This document shows, piece after piece, positions 34,970-43,217 of a stretch of DNA of 64,000 nucleotides. The stretch covers positions 124,001 through 188,000 of the forward strand of contig NZ_AP017929.1 in the NCBI RefSeq assembly GCF_002370355.1, in the 5' to 3' direction. Below the pieces are notes generated by a model. It saw only the letters and a program-made list of their open reading frames with translations, was not told the origin of the DNA and made no database searches. The position numbers and the translations under genes were made by a program. How positions within the stretch are numbered: the first letter of the stretch is position 1; each line of letters starts with the position of its first letter. This DNA comes from Latilactobacillus sakei subsp. sakei DSM 20017 = JCM 1157 (GTDB lineage Bacteria; Bacillota; Bacilli; Lactobacillales; Lactobacillaceae).

Positions 34970-35863
34970 TTATTTATCAATACTCATATCTTGACCAAAA
35001 ATTTGCATTTTAAGCGCAATCCCAGTTGGTGTTGCCGCTAGGCCCCCTAAGCCCGTTTCTCTTAGCGTTGAAGGTAGGTTTTCACCAATACTCTTCATTG
35101 CACTAATGACTTCATCGGCTGGAATCTTACTTACTAAACCAGCAAGTGCCATATCAGCACTTGTTAAAGCGTTGACTGAACCAATCACATTCCGTTTAAC
35201 GCAAGGTACTTCAACTAACCCTGCAACGGGATCACAAACCAAGCCTAATAAATTAGACATAGCCATTGCAAAAGCTTCTGAAGATTGTTGTGGTGTTCCA
35301 CCAGCTGCTTCGACTGCTGCGGCCGCACCCATTGCTGAGGCACTTCCGACTTCTGCTTGACAACCACCCGTTGCACCAGCAATCATGGCATCGTTAGCAA
35401 CGACCATCCCAAAAGCTGACGCGCAAAATAAGAAACGAATTTGCGCATCACGGTCTAGTGATAACTGTTTCGTAATCACTGATAAAATACCTGGTAAAGT
35501 ACCAGCAGAACCTGCCGTTGGTGTTGCACAAATAATCCCCATGGACGCATTGACTTCATTTGTCGCAATGGCATTTTGAACAGCTTCCAACATGATATCG
35601 CCTGATAGTGATTGCCCTTTTTCACGATACCGTTTCATCAAAACGGCTTCACCACCGGTAATTCCAGTTGCTGACTGAACGCCTTCACCGGTTACCCCTT
35701 TTTCTTCAGCAGCAAGCATCACATCTAAGTTTTTGCCCATCGTTGCCCAGATAATTTCTCGACTAGAATGGCTCATCTGGATTTCTTGCTCAATAATTAA
35801 TTCCGAAATAGGTAACTGCCGTTCTTGCGCTGTTTGAACTAATTCATGAATTTTTGTGTACAT
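34970..35863 (-). CDS. sdaAA: L-serine dehydratase, iron-sulfur alpha subunit
   Basis: The protein of about 297 residues deaminates L-serine to pyruvate and ammonia using a [4Fe-4S] cluster. The cluster cysteine regions are visible: CATPTAGSAGT, GATGGCQAEVGSA and CDPVAGLVEVPC. It pairs with the beta subunit sdaAB encoded 17-20 bp upstream. The ATG at 35863 is preferred over the adjacent GTG. It is part of the peptide-to-pyruvate operon. Confidence 0.95.
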   Translation of the reverse strand: MYTKIHELVQTAQERQLPISELIIEQEIQMSHSSREIIWATMGKNLDVMLAAEEKGVTGEGVQSATGITGGEAVLMKRYREKGQSLSGDIMLEAVQNAIATNEVNASMGIICATPTAGSAGTLPGILSVITKQLSLDRDAQIRFLFCASAFGMVVANDAMIAGATGGCQAEVGSASAMGAAAAVEAAGGTPQQSSEAFAMAMSNLLGLVCDPVAGLVEVPCVKRNVIGSVNALTSADMALAGLVSKIPADEVISAMKSIGENLPSTLRETGLGGLAATPTGIALKMQIFGQDMSIDK

Positions 35864-35879
35864 CACATTTCACCGCCTT

Positions 35880-36530
35880 CTATAATACAATCATATCTTT
35901 ACTCATACCACGAACCTGTTCAACCTGTTCTGGATAAGGCTTATCAAGTAATTCTAATTTATACAAGAACCGACCTGGTACACGAACCGAAATCCGAGCA
36001 CCCCGATAATTATCCTTGAAGATGTGGTCCAAAGCTGTCCCAATTTCTTGATCAGATTCGACGAAAATAATGGGTGGTGGGCCATCTGGTTGGAAGATAA
36101 TGCCGTTTAAATCGACCTTCCGAATTTCGATCGTCCCACCGCCAATTGAACAACCCCAAATCGTTAATGATTTTTGCGAATTAATAAGTGTTAATTCAGC
36201 AGTATTCGGATGATTGACTGGACTGTCACCAGGGTCTTCAATAAATTCGACTTCAATCCCTTGGCGTCGTGCTAAATCAACCGCCATTGGTACCCGTTGA
36301 TCCGCGGGATCGAATCCCAAAACGCCACTAATAATGGCATAATCGGTTCCATGTCCTTGGTGTGTCTGTGCAAAAGATTCATAATAGCGCACAATCACCT
36401 TTTTAATTGGCGCATGAAAAAGTCGATTGGCAACGTGTCCGATAGCAACTGCACCTGCAGTATGTGAACTAGAAGGCCCAATCATAATCGGTCCAATAAT
36501 ATCAAAAACACTACGATATTGGTTTGTCAT
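35880..36530 (-). CDS. sdaAB: L-serine dehydratase, iron-sulfur beta subunit
   Basis: The 216-residue protein starts with SVFDIIGPIMIGPSSSHTAGA, the hallmark serine-binding segment of the beta domain. It carries a C-terminal ACT-like regulatory region (about residues 145-216). It is the first gene of a five-gene operon, with a GAGGAG ribosome binding site. The upstream region has two direct AAATTRAATAACAG repeats that may be operators. Confidence 0.95.
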   Translation of the reverse strand: MTNQYRSVFDIIGPIMIGPSSSHTAGAVAIGHVANRLFHAPIKKVIVRYYESFAQTHQGHGTDYAIISGVLGFDPADQRVPMAVDLARRQGIEVEFIEDPGDSPVNHPNTAELTLINSQKSLTIWGCSIGGGTIEIRKVDLNGIIFQPDGPPPIIFVESDQEIGTALDHIFKDNYRGARISVRVPGRFLYKLELLDKPYPEQVEQVRGMSKDMIVL

Positions 36531-36840
36531 TCTAAACGCCTCTCCTCAAGAAAAATTAAATAACAGCTTGTTAGATTAGGTTATTGTAAAATACATCACA
36601 ATCCTTATACCTGTACCATAACACAAATTGAATAACAGTTCATTATATTACAATAAGCATATTTCTGTGATTATGAGAAGGTTATTAAATGGTTGGCAAG
36701 CTTCACCATGTTAATTATATAAAAAGGTTTATTTAACGTCTATGCATCGTCTATATTTCTTATTTAAATCTCATAAATGTCATTAGAAAAAACGGTTTAT
36801 AATTGTTTTACTAATTGTGCTATAACACGGACCTTTTACT
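36531..36840. promoter_or_regulatory. Divergent intergenic region with a direct repeat
   Basis: This AT-rich region lies between the serine/peptide operon and the divergent oxidoreductase gene. It contains AAATTAAATAACAG (36553-36566) and AAATTGAATAACAG (36625-36638), identical at 13 of 14 positions and 72 bp apart. The second copy lies near a possible sdaAB promoter (TATAAG on the minus strand). No ORF is seen. Confidence 0.45.
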
Positions 36841-36869
36841 TTGCACTTACTAATAATAACTACTATAAT
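36841..36869 (+). promoter_or_regulatory. Promoter of the NAD(P)-binding oxidoreductase gene
   Basis: TTGCAC, a 17-bp spacer and a perfect TATAAT. The position shows that translation cannot start at the in-frame TTG at 36841, which is the -35 box itself. Confidence 0.75.
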
Positions 36870-36903
36870 GAATCTTAAGATAATCAGTAAAGGAGTCTCT
36901 ATT

Positions 36904-37545
36904 ATGAAAATATTTGTTATTGGTGCCCATGGTAACATTGGTCAATTACTAATCCCCAAACTCGTTGCAGCAGGTCACAACGTCTCTGCAGGTATTCGCA
37001 ATGATGCACAAGCATCTGAAATGACAGCATTAGGTGCGACACCCGTTTCATTTGACTTAACGAAACAACCAAAAGAATTAGCACCTCTTTTTGCTGACCA
37101 TGACGCCATCGTCTTTACCGCTGGTTCTGGTGGTAAAACTGGCGACGACCAAACGCTACTAGTCGATTTAGACGGTGCTGTTAGAAGTATGGCAGCTGCT
37201 AAAATCGCCGATGTTAAGCGCTATGTAATGGTCAGTGCCCTCTTTGTTGAAGAACGTGCAAAATGGCCAGAAAGCATCAAGCCTTATTATGCCGCTAAAT
37301 ACTATGCTGATCACTGGCTTGAATTCTCTGGTTTGGACTGGACTATCCTCAGACCCGGCACATTAACCAATGATGCCGGTACAGCGCAATTCACTATGCA
37401 ACCAACTGGCGGGAAAGTTGCCCGTGCTGATGTTGCAGCAATGATTCAAGCCGTTCTTGAAAATCCAGCCCAAACAATTCACCACAAGTATTCATTTGTA
37501 AATGGTGACTTACCAATCCAACAAGCAATTGAACAAGCAGATTAA
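36904..37545 (+). CDS. NAD(P)-binding oxidoreductase (atypical SDR, NmrA-like)
   Basis: This 213-residue protein has the dinucleotide-binding motif VIGAHGNIGQ at residues 4-13. It has VFTAGSGG, the catalytic-region YYAAKYYAD and DWTILRPGTLTN, typical of the atypical SDR a5/YwnB-like group. The substrate is unknown; relatives sense or reduce under oxidative stress. AAAGGAG lies 8 nt before the ATG, and a strong promoter lies 35 bp upstream. It is monocistronic. Confidence 0.9.
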   Translation: MKIFVIGAHGNIGQLLIPKLVAAGHNVSAGIRNDAQASEMTALGATPVSFDLTKQPKELAPLFADHDAIVFTAGSGGKTGDDQTLLVDLDGAVRSMAAAKIADVKRYVMVSALFVEERAKWPESIKPYYAAKYYADHWLEFSGLDWTILRPGTLTNDAGTAQFTMQPTGGKVARADVAAMIQAVLENPAQTIHHKYSFVNGDLPIQQAIEQAD

Positions 37546-37573
37546 AAAAATGTACCATCAATATTCAAGTATC

Positions 37574-37621
37574 AAAAAAGGGTCTGAGACAAAATTTACT
37601 TTTGTCCCAGACCCTTTTTTA
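37574..37621 (+). terminator. Rho-independent terminator after the oxidoreductase gene (probably bidirectional)
   Basis: The stem AAAGGGTCTG.GACAAAA/TTTTGTC.CAGACCCTTT is followed by a T-run, closely similar to the one at 3467-3513. It also lies after the converging lysine-tail gene. Confidence 0.9.
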
Positions 37622-37637
37622 ATAGATGCTTTAAGCA

Positions 37638-38249
37638 TCACTTTTTTTTAGTGGTTGTTTTCTTTGCCGCAGGTTTCTTCTTGGTGGTTGTCGCCTTTTT
37701 CTTAGTCGTTGTTTTTTTAGCCGCCGTTTTCTTCTTAGGTGCTGCTTTTTTCTTAGCAGGGGTCTTAGGAGCTTCAACTGGCGCTTCTTTGGCTAACTTA
37801 GCGCCTGCTTCAACAGCTTCTAGATCCTGTGTTAATAGTTGTTCGACTTTGGCCCATGCTTGATCAGCTTGTGCTTCAAAGTCAACAACAGTTCCAATGA
37901 GATCAATCCGCATTCCAGAGCGGTTCACTAGTGGTGACGTCACATAGAGATAGATATTCACTTCTGCTTGTGCTTCTAATTCTAAAAATTGGTTAACCTT
38001 TTTGATGTATTGTAATGGTAAATTCACAACGCCAGTTTCTAGCGTCACCTTCACTTGTTCGCCTTCATAAGTGGTCAACGCTGAAAAAGAAGCCAATGCT
38101 TGTTTTTCAACAGCCTTACTGACAGCGGGTTTCAACTGTGCCAAAAAGTCAGCTGCCACAAATGGGTTGGGTGTTGCTATTTCATATTCATCTGTTAAAT
38201 AAGTTTGATCTTGAATTTCATTAATAAATGCTTGTACGCCGATTTTCAT
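37638..38249 (-). CDS. Protein with a histone-H1-like lysine-rich tail
   Basis: This 203-residue protein has two parts. Residues 1-155 form an acidic, mixed alpha/beta domain that I do not recognise (MKIGVQAFINEIQDQTYL at the start, and a strand-rich VKVTLETGVVNLPL centre). Residues 160-203 are an almost pure Lys/Ala/Thr/Pro tail with repeats of the type AKKxTTKKK, like eukaryotic histone H1 or bacterial HctB/AlgP tails. Such tails bind DNA or RNA non-specifically. AAAGGAC precedes the start. A nucleoid or polyanion-binding role is inferred. Confidence 0.75.
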   Translation of the reverse strand: MKIGVQAFINEIQDQTYLTDEYEIATPNPFVAADFLAQLKPAVSKAVEKQALASFSALTTYEGEQVKVTLETGVVNLPLQYIKKVNQFLELEAQAEVNIYLYVTSPLVNRSGMRIDLIGTVVDFEAQADQAWAKVEQLLTQDLEAVEAGAKLAKEAPVEAPKTPAKKKAAPKKKTAAKKTTTKKKATTTKKKPAAKKTTTKKK

Positions 38250-38305
38250 TTCATCAGTCCTTTTTTGATGTTCTACCTAGCATAGCTTATTTTGATCTAA
38301 AACAC

Positions 38306-38340
38306 AAAAAACATCCCACAGAACGTGAGATGTTTTAATT
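38306..38340 (-). terminator. Rho-independent terminator after the NlpC/P60 gene
   Basis: The stem AACATCTCAC/GTGGGATGTT (with G-T pairs) has a T-run on the minus strand. Confidence 0.75.
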
Positions 38341-38349
38341 TTTAAGTGT

Positions 38350-39861
38350 TTAGAAGACACGTTTAGCAAAGCTTGGTGTGTAATATTGCATTGAACCAAT
38401 TTTAACATTTTCACCAGGTTGTGGTGCGTGGACGTATTGACCACCACCGATATATAAAGCAACGTGGTATGAGCTGCCTTGTGCACCCCAGAATAATAAG
38501 TCACCAGGTTGTAAACTGCTTAATGAAACAGAATAACCGGCACTTTCTTGAGGAACTGTCCAGCCACCGATACTCCGACCGGCTGCATTTTGGAAGACAT
38601 AGTCCATCAAACCAGAACAATCAAAGCTACTTGGGCCATGAGCACCCCAAACGTAAGGTTTACCAATTTGAGCCATTGCTAAATTGATAACAGCTTGTGC
38701 ATTACCAGTTGTTGGTGCTGGTGTTGCAGGTTTTGGTGTTGTAGGCGCTGGTGTAGGTGTTGTTTGTGTTGGCGTTGTTGGTTTAGTACTTTCAACAACA
38801 GCTGGTTTGCTTTCGGCAACAGACGATTGTTGTGCTGGTGCTTTAGGTGTTGTTTGTTGTGTACTACTTTCAACAACTGGTGTTGAAGGTGTCGTTGATG
38901 AAACAGTCGCAGATTCTGCTTGAATTGGTGTCGCTTGTGGTGCTGATTCAACCGCTTCTTTAGCAGGTACTTCTACTGCTGATGCAGATGAGCTTTGTGC
39001 TGTTGATTCTGATGTCACACTACTTTCAGCAACCGGCGCTGTTGATTCTGACGTTACACTACTACTTTCAACGACAGATGATGAGGCCGCTGGCGCTGAA
39101 ATAGATTCAGCTTGGCTTTCTGATGCAACAGGAGCTGCTGTTGATTCTGAGACAGGTGTACTTGAAGCAACACTTTCTGAAACTGATGATGAGGCAACTG
39201 GCGCTGGTGTTGCTACCGATGTACTTTCTGATGTTGCTGTTTCAGCAGCTGGTGTCACTACCTTAGCAGCAGTCGTTGATTGAACTGGTGCTTGAGTAGG
39301 TGTTGTTTGCGTTGGTGTTGCTGCTTGTTTAACAACAGGTGTGCTCTTCAATTGGCCTTCACCTGTAAAACGAGCAGGAATCCAACCGCCATTAGCTAAT
39401 TGGTACCATTCTTCACCTGAGACAGTTTGTGTTTTTACAATGCCTTCAGTTTGACCGTAAGTCATATAACGGCCGGTAGGTTGTGTATAAGTTGGTGATG
39501 ACCAGACAGTTGTTGCACCATCCGCAAAAGCAACACGAATCGTTTTAGCAGCATCTGTTTGTGCCTTAGGTGTTTCCTTAGCAGTCGTCAAATAGCGTTC
39601 TGGCACCCATTCGCCGTTACCAATCCGATACCAAGTTTCAGCACCTACTTTTTGTGAAGCGAGTAGATTAACTGATTGCCCTTTAAAAATGTATCTTTTA
39701 GCTGCTTGGCCGGTTTCAGGACTTGTCCAAACTGTCGTTGCACCAGCTGAGTAATTGACCGTTGCGGTTGCGGCGTTGGCTTGACCTGCACTGAGTAAAC
39801 TAATCCCAGCAACTCCTAAGATACCTGAACCAAGTGCAATTAAACTCTTCGTGTTGTTCAT
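38350..39861 (-). CDS. Secreted NlpC/P60 peptidoglycan endopeptidase with SH3-like domains
   Basis: The protein of about 503 residues has a signal peptide (cleavage near AGQANAA, residue 31). Two bacterial SH3-like repeats follow (about residues 33-95 and 105-165, each with TTVWSSP and EWYxxxNGxWxPxR). A long Ser/Thr/Ala/Pro-rich linker of about 200 residues leads to a C-terminal NlpC/P60 domain. Its catalytic Cys lies in DCSGLMDYVF, with His in YHVALYIGGG and a third residue in VHAPQ. It probably cleaves the D-Glu-diamino acid bond in wall stem peptides. The start was moved to MNNTK since AGGAG lies 8 nt upstream. Confidence 0.93.
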   Translation of the reverse strand: MNNTKSLIALGSGILGVAGISLLSAGQANAATATVNYSAGATTVWTSPETGQAAKRYIFKGQSVNLLASQKVGAETWYRIGNGEWVPERYLTTAKETPKAQTDAAKTIRVAFADGATTVWSSPTYTQPTGRYMTYGQTEGIVKTQTVSGEEWYQLANGGWIPARFTGEGQLKSTPVVKQAATPTQTTPTQAPVQSTTAAKVVTPAAETATSESTSVATPAPVASSSVSESVASSTPVSESTAAPVASESQAESISAPAASSSVVESSSVTSESTAPVAESSVTSESTAQSSSASAVEVPAKEAVESAPQATPIQAESATVSSTTPSTPVVESSTQQTTPKAPAQQSSVAESKPAVVESTKPTTPTQTTPTPAPTTPKPATPAPTTGNAQAVINLAMAQIGKPYVWGAHGPSSFDCSGLMDYVFQNAAGRSIGGWTVPQESAGYSVSLSSLQPGDLLFWGAQGSSYHVALYIGGGQYVHAPQPGENVKIGSMQYYTPSFAKRVF

Positions 39862-40017
39862 TAACTTATCTCCTAATCGTGATTTTATATTTGGCATTTT
39901 TTAATATTCGTAAGTAAATCCTAAATATCTTTAAAAAAAATAATTTCTAAAAGCAATCTTAGCACAATTTAGCCCCGTTAATCAAGTTTACGCGCTTTCA
40001 CACTTTTTGAAACGCAA

Positions 40018-40059
40018 CAAAAAAAGATGCGACAAAATTTAATTTGTCGCACCTTTTTC
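40018..40059 (-). terminator. Rho-independent terminator after the CoA-disulfide reductase gene
   Basis: The stem GGTGCGACAAA/TTTTGTCGCATC is followed by a T-run on the minus strand. It belongs to the same sequence family as other GACAAAA/TTTTGTC terminators here. Confidence 0.85.
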
Positions 40060-41394
40060 TTAATGTGCTACGTTTCCGGCAACATTTAATGCATCCCAAG
40101 TTCTTGCAAATGGCGGTGCGTAGACGAGGTCTAACAGTCCCAATTGCTCAGTTGTCATTTGCGCTTGAATGGCAGTTGCAAGTACATCAACCCGCAAAAC
40201 TGCATCCTTTTGCCCAATAATTTGACCACCAATTAAAACATGATCTGCTTTTTTATAAACTAATTTAATCGTCAGTTCTGATTGTCCTGGATAATAATCG
40301 GTATGATTCTTATCGTGGATCAAAACAGTATCATAATCAATGCCAGCTGCTTGTGCTTCGGCAGAAGTTAATCCTGTCCGTCCAGCTTCAAGGGTCACTA
40401 ACTTGACCCCGGCTGAATTTAGCATCCCTGGTAATTGCGCTTGTTGCCCCGCTAAATTAACGCCCACAACGCGACCTAACTTGTTAGCACCAGTGGCTAA
40501 AGCAGAATACATGGGCTCGCCGGTCACACTGTTAATTACCGTGGCATTATCGCCTGCTGCGAAAACATTTTCGATTGATGTCCGCCCTGTTTGATCGACG
40601 ACAATCGCACCATTTTTAAGTTTTTTAAGCCGATCATCCGTAATAAATTGCGTATTAGGGCGAATCCCAGCTGCGACAACGACCAAGTCTGTTTCGTAGC
40701 GGCCTTTATCAGTTACAACACCCGTTACCTTCGATTGCCCTTCAAATGACTGAACGGCTTCTGATAATCGTAACTCGATACCATTATCGCGTAAATCAGC
40801 GGCCATCATAGCCGTTAATTCTGGATCAAATGCAAGTGGCAAGACGCGATCTTCTAATTGAATAACCCGTACCTTTTTACCTAATTGATGGAACTCTTCA
40901 GCAATTTCTAAGCCAATAAAGCCAGCACCAATCACCGTTACGGATTGAATTTCAGGTGTTTGGCCTAATTGACGGAGTACTTCACCATCAGCCAACGTCC
41001 GTAAATGATAAATATTATCTAACTGACCATTTTCAAACGGTGGCATGACTGCGGTTGCCCCAGTCGCTAACATTAATTGATCGTAATGCTCTGTTTTGGC
41101 TTGCTTTGTTTTTAAATCACGAACAGTAACCATCTGTGTGTCAAAATCAACCGCAACGACTTCATGTTCTAATTGCACGTCGATGCCTTGTTTAGCAAAG
41201 GCTTCAGGCGTTCTAGCAATCATTTGGTTGGGATTATCAAAATGCTCGCCAACAAAGTATGGTAAGCCACACGCACCAAAGGAGACGTAATCCCGCATTT
41301 CATACATTACAACTTCTAGTTCTGGGTTCATTCGTTTAGCCTTAGCCGCTGCACTCGTGCCAGCTGCCGTTGCACCTACAATAATAGTTCGCAT
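40060..41394 (-). CDS. CoA-disulfide reductase / NADH oxidase-type flavoprotein
   Basis: This 444-residue FAD enzyme has the N-terminal nucleotide motif IVGATAAGTSAAAKAKR and the redox-active cysteine Cys42 in SFGACGLPYFVG. A second Rossmann motif VIGAGFIGLEIAEE and the FAD motif VFAAGDNATV follow, then a C-terminal dimerisation domain. The Cys context resembles CoA-disulfide reductases more than water-forming NADH oxidases. It lies 22 bp downstream of tcyP on the same strand, suggesting that imported cystine or CoA/cysteine mixed disulfides are reduced by it. Confidence 0.88.
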   Translation of the reverse strand: MRTIIVGATAAGTSAAAKAKRMNPELEVVMYEMRDYVSFGACGLPYFVGEHFDNPNQMIARTPEAFAKQGIDVQLEHEVVAVDFDTQMVTVRDLKTKQAKTEHYDQLMLATGATAVMPPFENGQLDNIYHLRTLADGEVLRQLGQTPEIQSVTVIGAGFIGLEIAEEFHQLGKKVRVIQLEDRVLPLAFDPELTAMMAADLRDNGIELRLSEAVQSFEGQSKVTGVVTDKGRYETDLVVVAAGIRPNTQFITDDRLKKLKNGAIVVDQTGRTSIENVFAAGDNATVINSVTGEPMYSALATGANKLGRVVGVNLAGQQAQLPGMLNSAGVKLVTLEAGRTGLTSAEAQAAGIDYDTVLIHDKNHTDYYPGQSELTIKLVYKKADHVLIGGQIIGQKDAVLRVDVLATAIQAQMTTEQLGLLDLVYAPPFARTWDALNVAGNVAH

Positions 41395-41415
41395 TGTTAT
41401 CCCTCCAATTTAAAA

Positions 41416-42813
41416 TTAAGCAATATCGTCAGAATCTTCTGTTAACGTCATGTCATTAAACTTGTGCTTATCTAGTTTACCTAAGAATTGTGCCGTCAAC
41501 ACCCCAACAGTCATTGAACCATTAACGTTCAATGCTGTCCGACCCATATCGATTAATGGTTCGATTGAGATTAAAAGACCGGCTAATCCAACTGGTAAGT
41601 TCATTGAAGAAAGAACAATTAAAGCGGCAAATGTTGCGCCACCACCGACACCGGCAACCCCAAATGAGCTGATAGCCACGATTAAGATTAATTTAACCAA
41701 GAAGCCGATGCTCCAAGGATTAATCCCAACCGTTGGTGCAATCATAACAGCTAACATGGCTGGGTAAACACCAGCACAGCCGTTTTGACCGATTGAAGCG
41801 CCAAATGAAGCTGATAAGTTGGCGATGCCTTCTTCGACCCCTAAACGTTTTGTTTGGGTTTCAATATTCATTGGAATTGAGCCCGCACTTGTCCGTGAGG
41901 TAAAGGCAAAGATTAAGGTTGGAATAACCTTTTTAATGTAATTAATTGGGTTTAAGCCCGTAAAGGTGATCAATAGGAAATGAACGATAAACATGATGAT
42001 TAAAGCGACGTACGAGGCGATCACGAACTTCCCTAAGTTCAAGATACCTTGGACATCTGTTTGGGCCACCGTCGTTGTCATTAATGCTAAAACCCCGTAC
42101 GGTGTCATTCTCAAGATTAAGGTTACCATTCGCATGATAACGGCGTAAAAGGCATTGACGATTTTATTAAACGTCTCTGCTTGTTCTGGTTTCTTCCGTC
42201 GTAATTGTAAGGCTGCTAAGCCTAAGAAGGCTGAGAAAATAACAACCCCTAATGTTGACGTTGGTCGTGCACCAGTCATATCCATAAATGGATTTTCTGG
42301 AATGAAGCTGACAATCTTTTCAGGGACGGTTTGTTCTTGGACATCCCCTAATTTTGTTTCTAATTCTTTTGAACGTGCCTTTTCAACTTGTCCTGATTGA
42401 ATTGAACTGGCATTTAAATCAAACACGTTTGACGTTACTGAACCGACAGTTGCAGCAATTAACGTTGTGAAAACTAATAAACCAATAACCATTCCGGCCA
42501 TTTTACCTAAGCCCTTAGAAGATTCCAAGTTGGTAATAGCTTGAATGATTGAAACCATGACTAACGGCATCACGATCATCTTCAAGAATGATACATAACC
42601 ATTCCCGACAATCCCAATCCAATCAGCCGTTTGTTTCACTACTTGTGAGTCGGTTTTAAAAATTAATTGTAAAATAGCACCAAACAAAATACCGACACCT
42701 AATGCCGTGAAAACCCGTCGACTGAATTTAACGTGAATCCGCGCCATCTTATTTAGAACAAATAACATGATCAACATAATGATAATATTGATCACAACAT
42801 ATGTAATAGTCAT
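41416..42813 (-). CDS. tcyP: L-cystine transporter TcyP (sodium/dicarboxylate symporter family)
   Basis: This 465-residue transporter has eight or more membrane helices and two hairpin regions. It shows the family motifs SFLKMIVMPLVMVSII, TSRTSAGSIPMNIE, SFGASIGQNGCAG and GVAGVGGGATFAAL. Sequence and length fit the TcyP/YhcL cystine importers of Bacillota. It is cotranscribed with the CoA-disulfide reductase. The 390 bp upstream contains an unidentified terminated RNA. Confidence 0.9.
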   Translation of the reverse strand: MTITYVVINIIIMLIMLFVLNKMARIHVKFSRRVFTALGVGILFGAILQLIFKTDSQVVKQTADWIGIVGNGYVSFLKMIVMPLVMVSIIQAITNLESSKGLGKMAGMVIGLLVFTTLIAATVGSVTSNVFDLNASSIQSGQVEKARSKELETKLGDVQEQTVPEKIVSFIPENPFMDMTGARPTSTLGVVIFSAFLGLAALQLRRKKPEQAETFNKIVNAFYAVIMRMVTLILRMTPYGVLALMTTTVAQTDVQGILNLGKFVIASYVALIIMFIVHFLLITFTGLNPINYIKKVIPTLIFAFTSRTSAGSIPMNIETQTKRLGVEEGIANLSASFGASIGQNGCAGVYPAMLAVMIAPTVGINPWSIGFLVKLILIVAISSFGVAGVGGGATFAALIVLSSMNLPVGLAGLLISIEPLIDMGRTALNVNGSMTVGVLTAQFLGKLDKHKFNDMTLTEDSDDIA

Positions 42814-42974
42814 CTCTATCCCTCATTTCCTTTTCAATACTTACTTATTGTAAACGAAAACCACTTTTTTTGCATTAAGTAAGCCCTAATTTCTGAAATA
42901 ATTCGCAATAAGCCATTAAATCACATTATTTCTTTCAATTTTTAAGCTAAAATTTACAGAAAACCCGATTTAAG
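42814..42974 (-). promoter_or_regulatory. Region between the RNA-unit terminator and tcyP
   Basis: This AT-rich stretch has no ORF. A TACAAT -10-like box lies about 40-45 bp before the tcyP start without a good -35. The ribosome binding site GAGGG is 6 nt before the ATG. Whether tcyP has its own promoter or depends on readthrough from the RNA unit is not resolved. Confidence 0.4.
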
Positions 42975-43185
42975 CCACAAAAAAAGACCTTTCCTAAAAG
43001 GAAAGATCTTTCTCGACAGTATTCCGAAGAATAAACACCATGTGCTCCACAACACAGCGGGCGAAAACACCCTTACAATACGGTAAGTGATTAAATTAAT
43101 AATCGTGGTATCCTGTATCTTTGGGTCTCCTAGCTGCTTTCGCAGAATAGTTGCCTACCGAGACTTACTCGACTCATCGCATAAC
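42975..43185 (-). ncRNA. Unidentified structured RNA with its own promoter and terminator
   Basis: On the minus strand an extended -10 (TGTTATACT, 43189-43197) precedes about 205 nt that end in a strong terminator (stem AAAGATCTTTCC/GGAAAGGTCTTT plus a T-run). Between them lie nested helices. GTAAGT pairs with ACTTAC around a sub-domain with GGTA/TACC, a CTGC-GAAA-GCAG tetraloop hairpin and GATTA/TAATC. A second domain closed by GTATT/AATAC holds GGGTG-TTTT-CGCCC and a TTCG-capped hairpin. The segment GGCAACT...GAAA...GGAGACCCAAAG is loosely like the core of GEMM-type riboswitches, but I cannot identify a family. It could be a stand-alone RNA or a tcyP leader. Confidence 0.6.
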
Positions 43186-43188
43186 AAT

Positions 43189-43217
43189 AGTATAACATAC
43201 TTTTTAGTGTCTTGAAA
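43189..43217 (-). promoter_or_regulatory. Extended -10 promoter of the structured RNA
   Basis: TG-T-TATACT has a weak -35-like TTTCAA 17 bp upstream on the minus strand, just beyond the end of the thrE-like gene. Confidence 0.6.

Noticed and set aside
36841-36903. N-terminal extension of the oxidoreductase
   Set aside because: The proposed start is the -35 element of a strong promoter, and the ATG at 36904 has an ideal AAAGGAG.
38679-38951. His/Gln-rich and Val/Gly/Cys-rich frames over the NlpC/P60 linker
   Set aside because: Both are out-of-frame or antisense readings of the Ser/Thr/Pro linker of the wall hydrolase.
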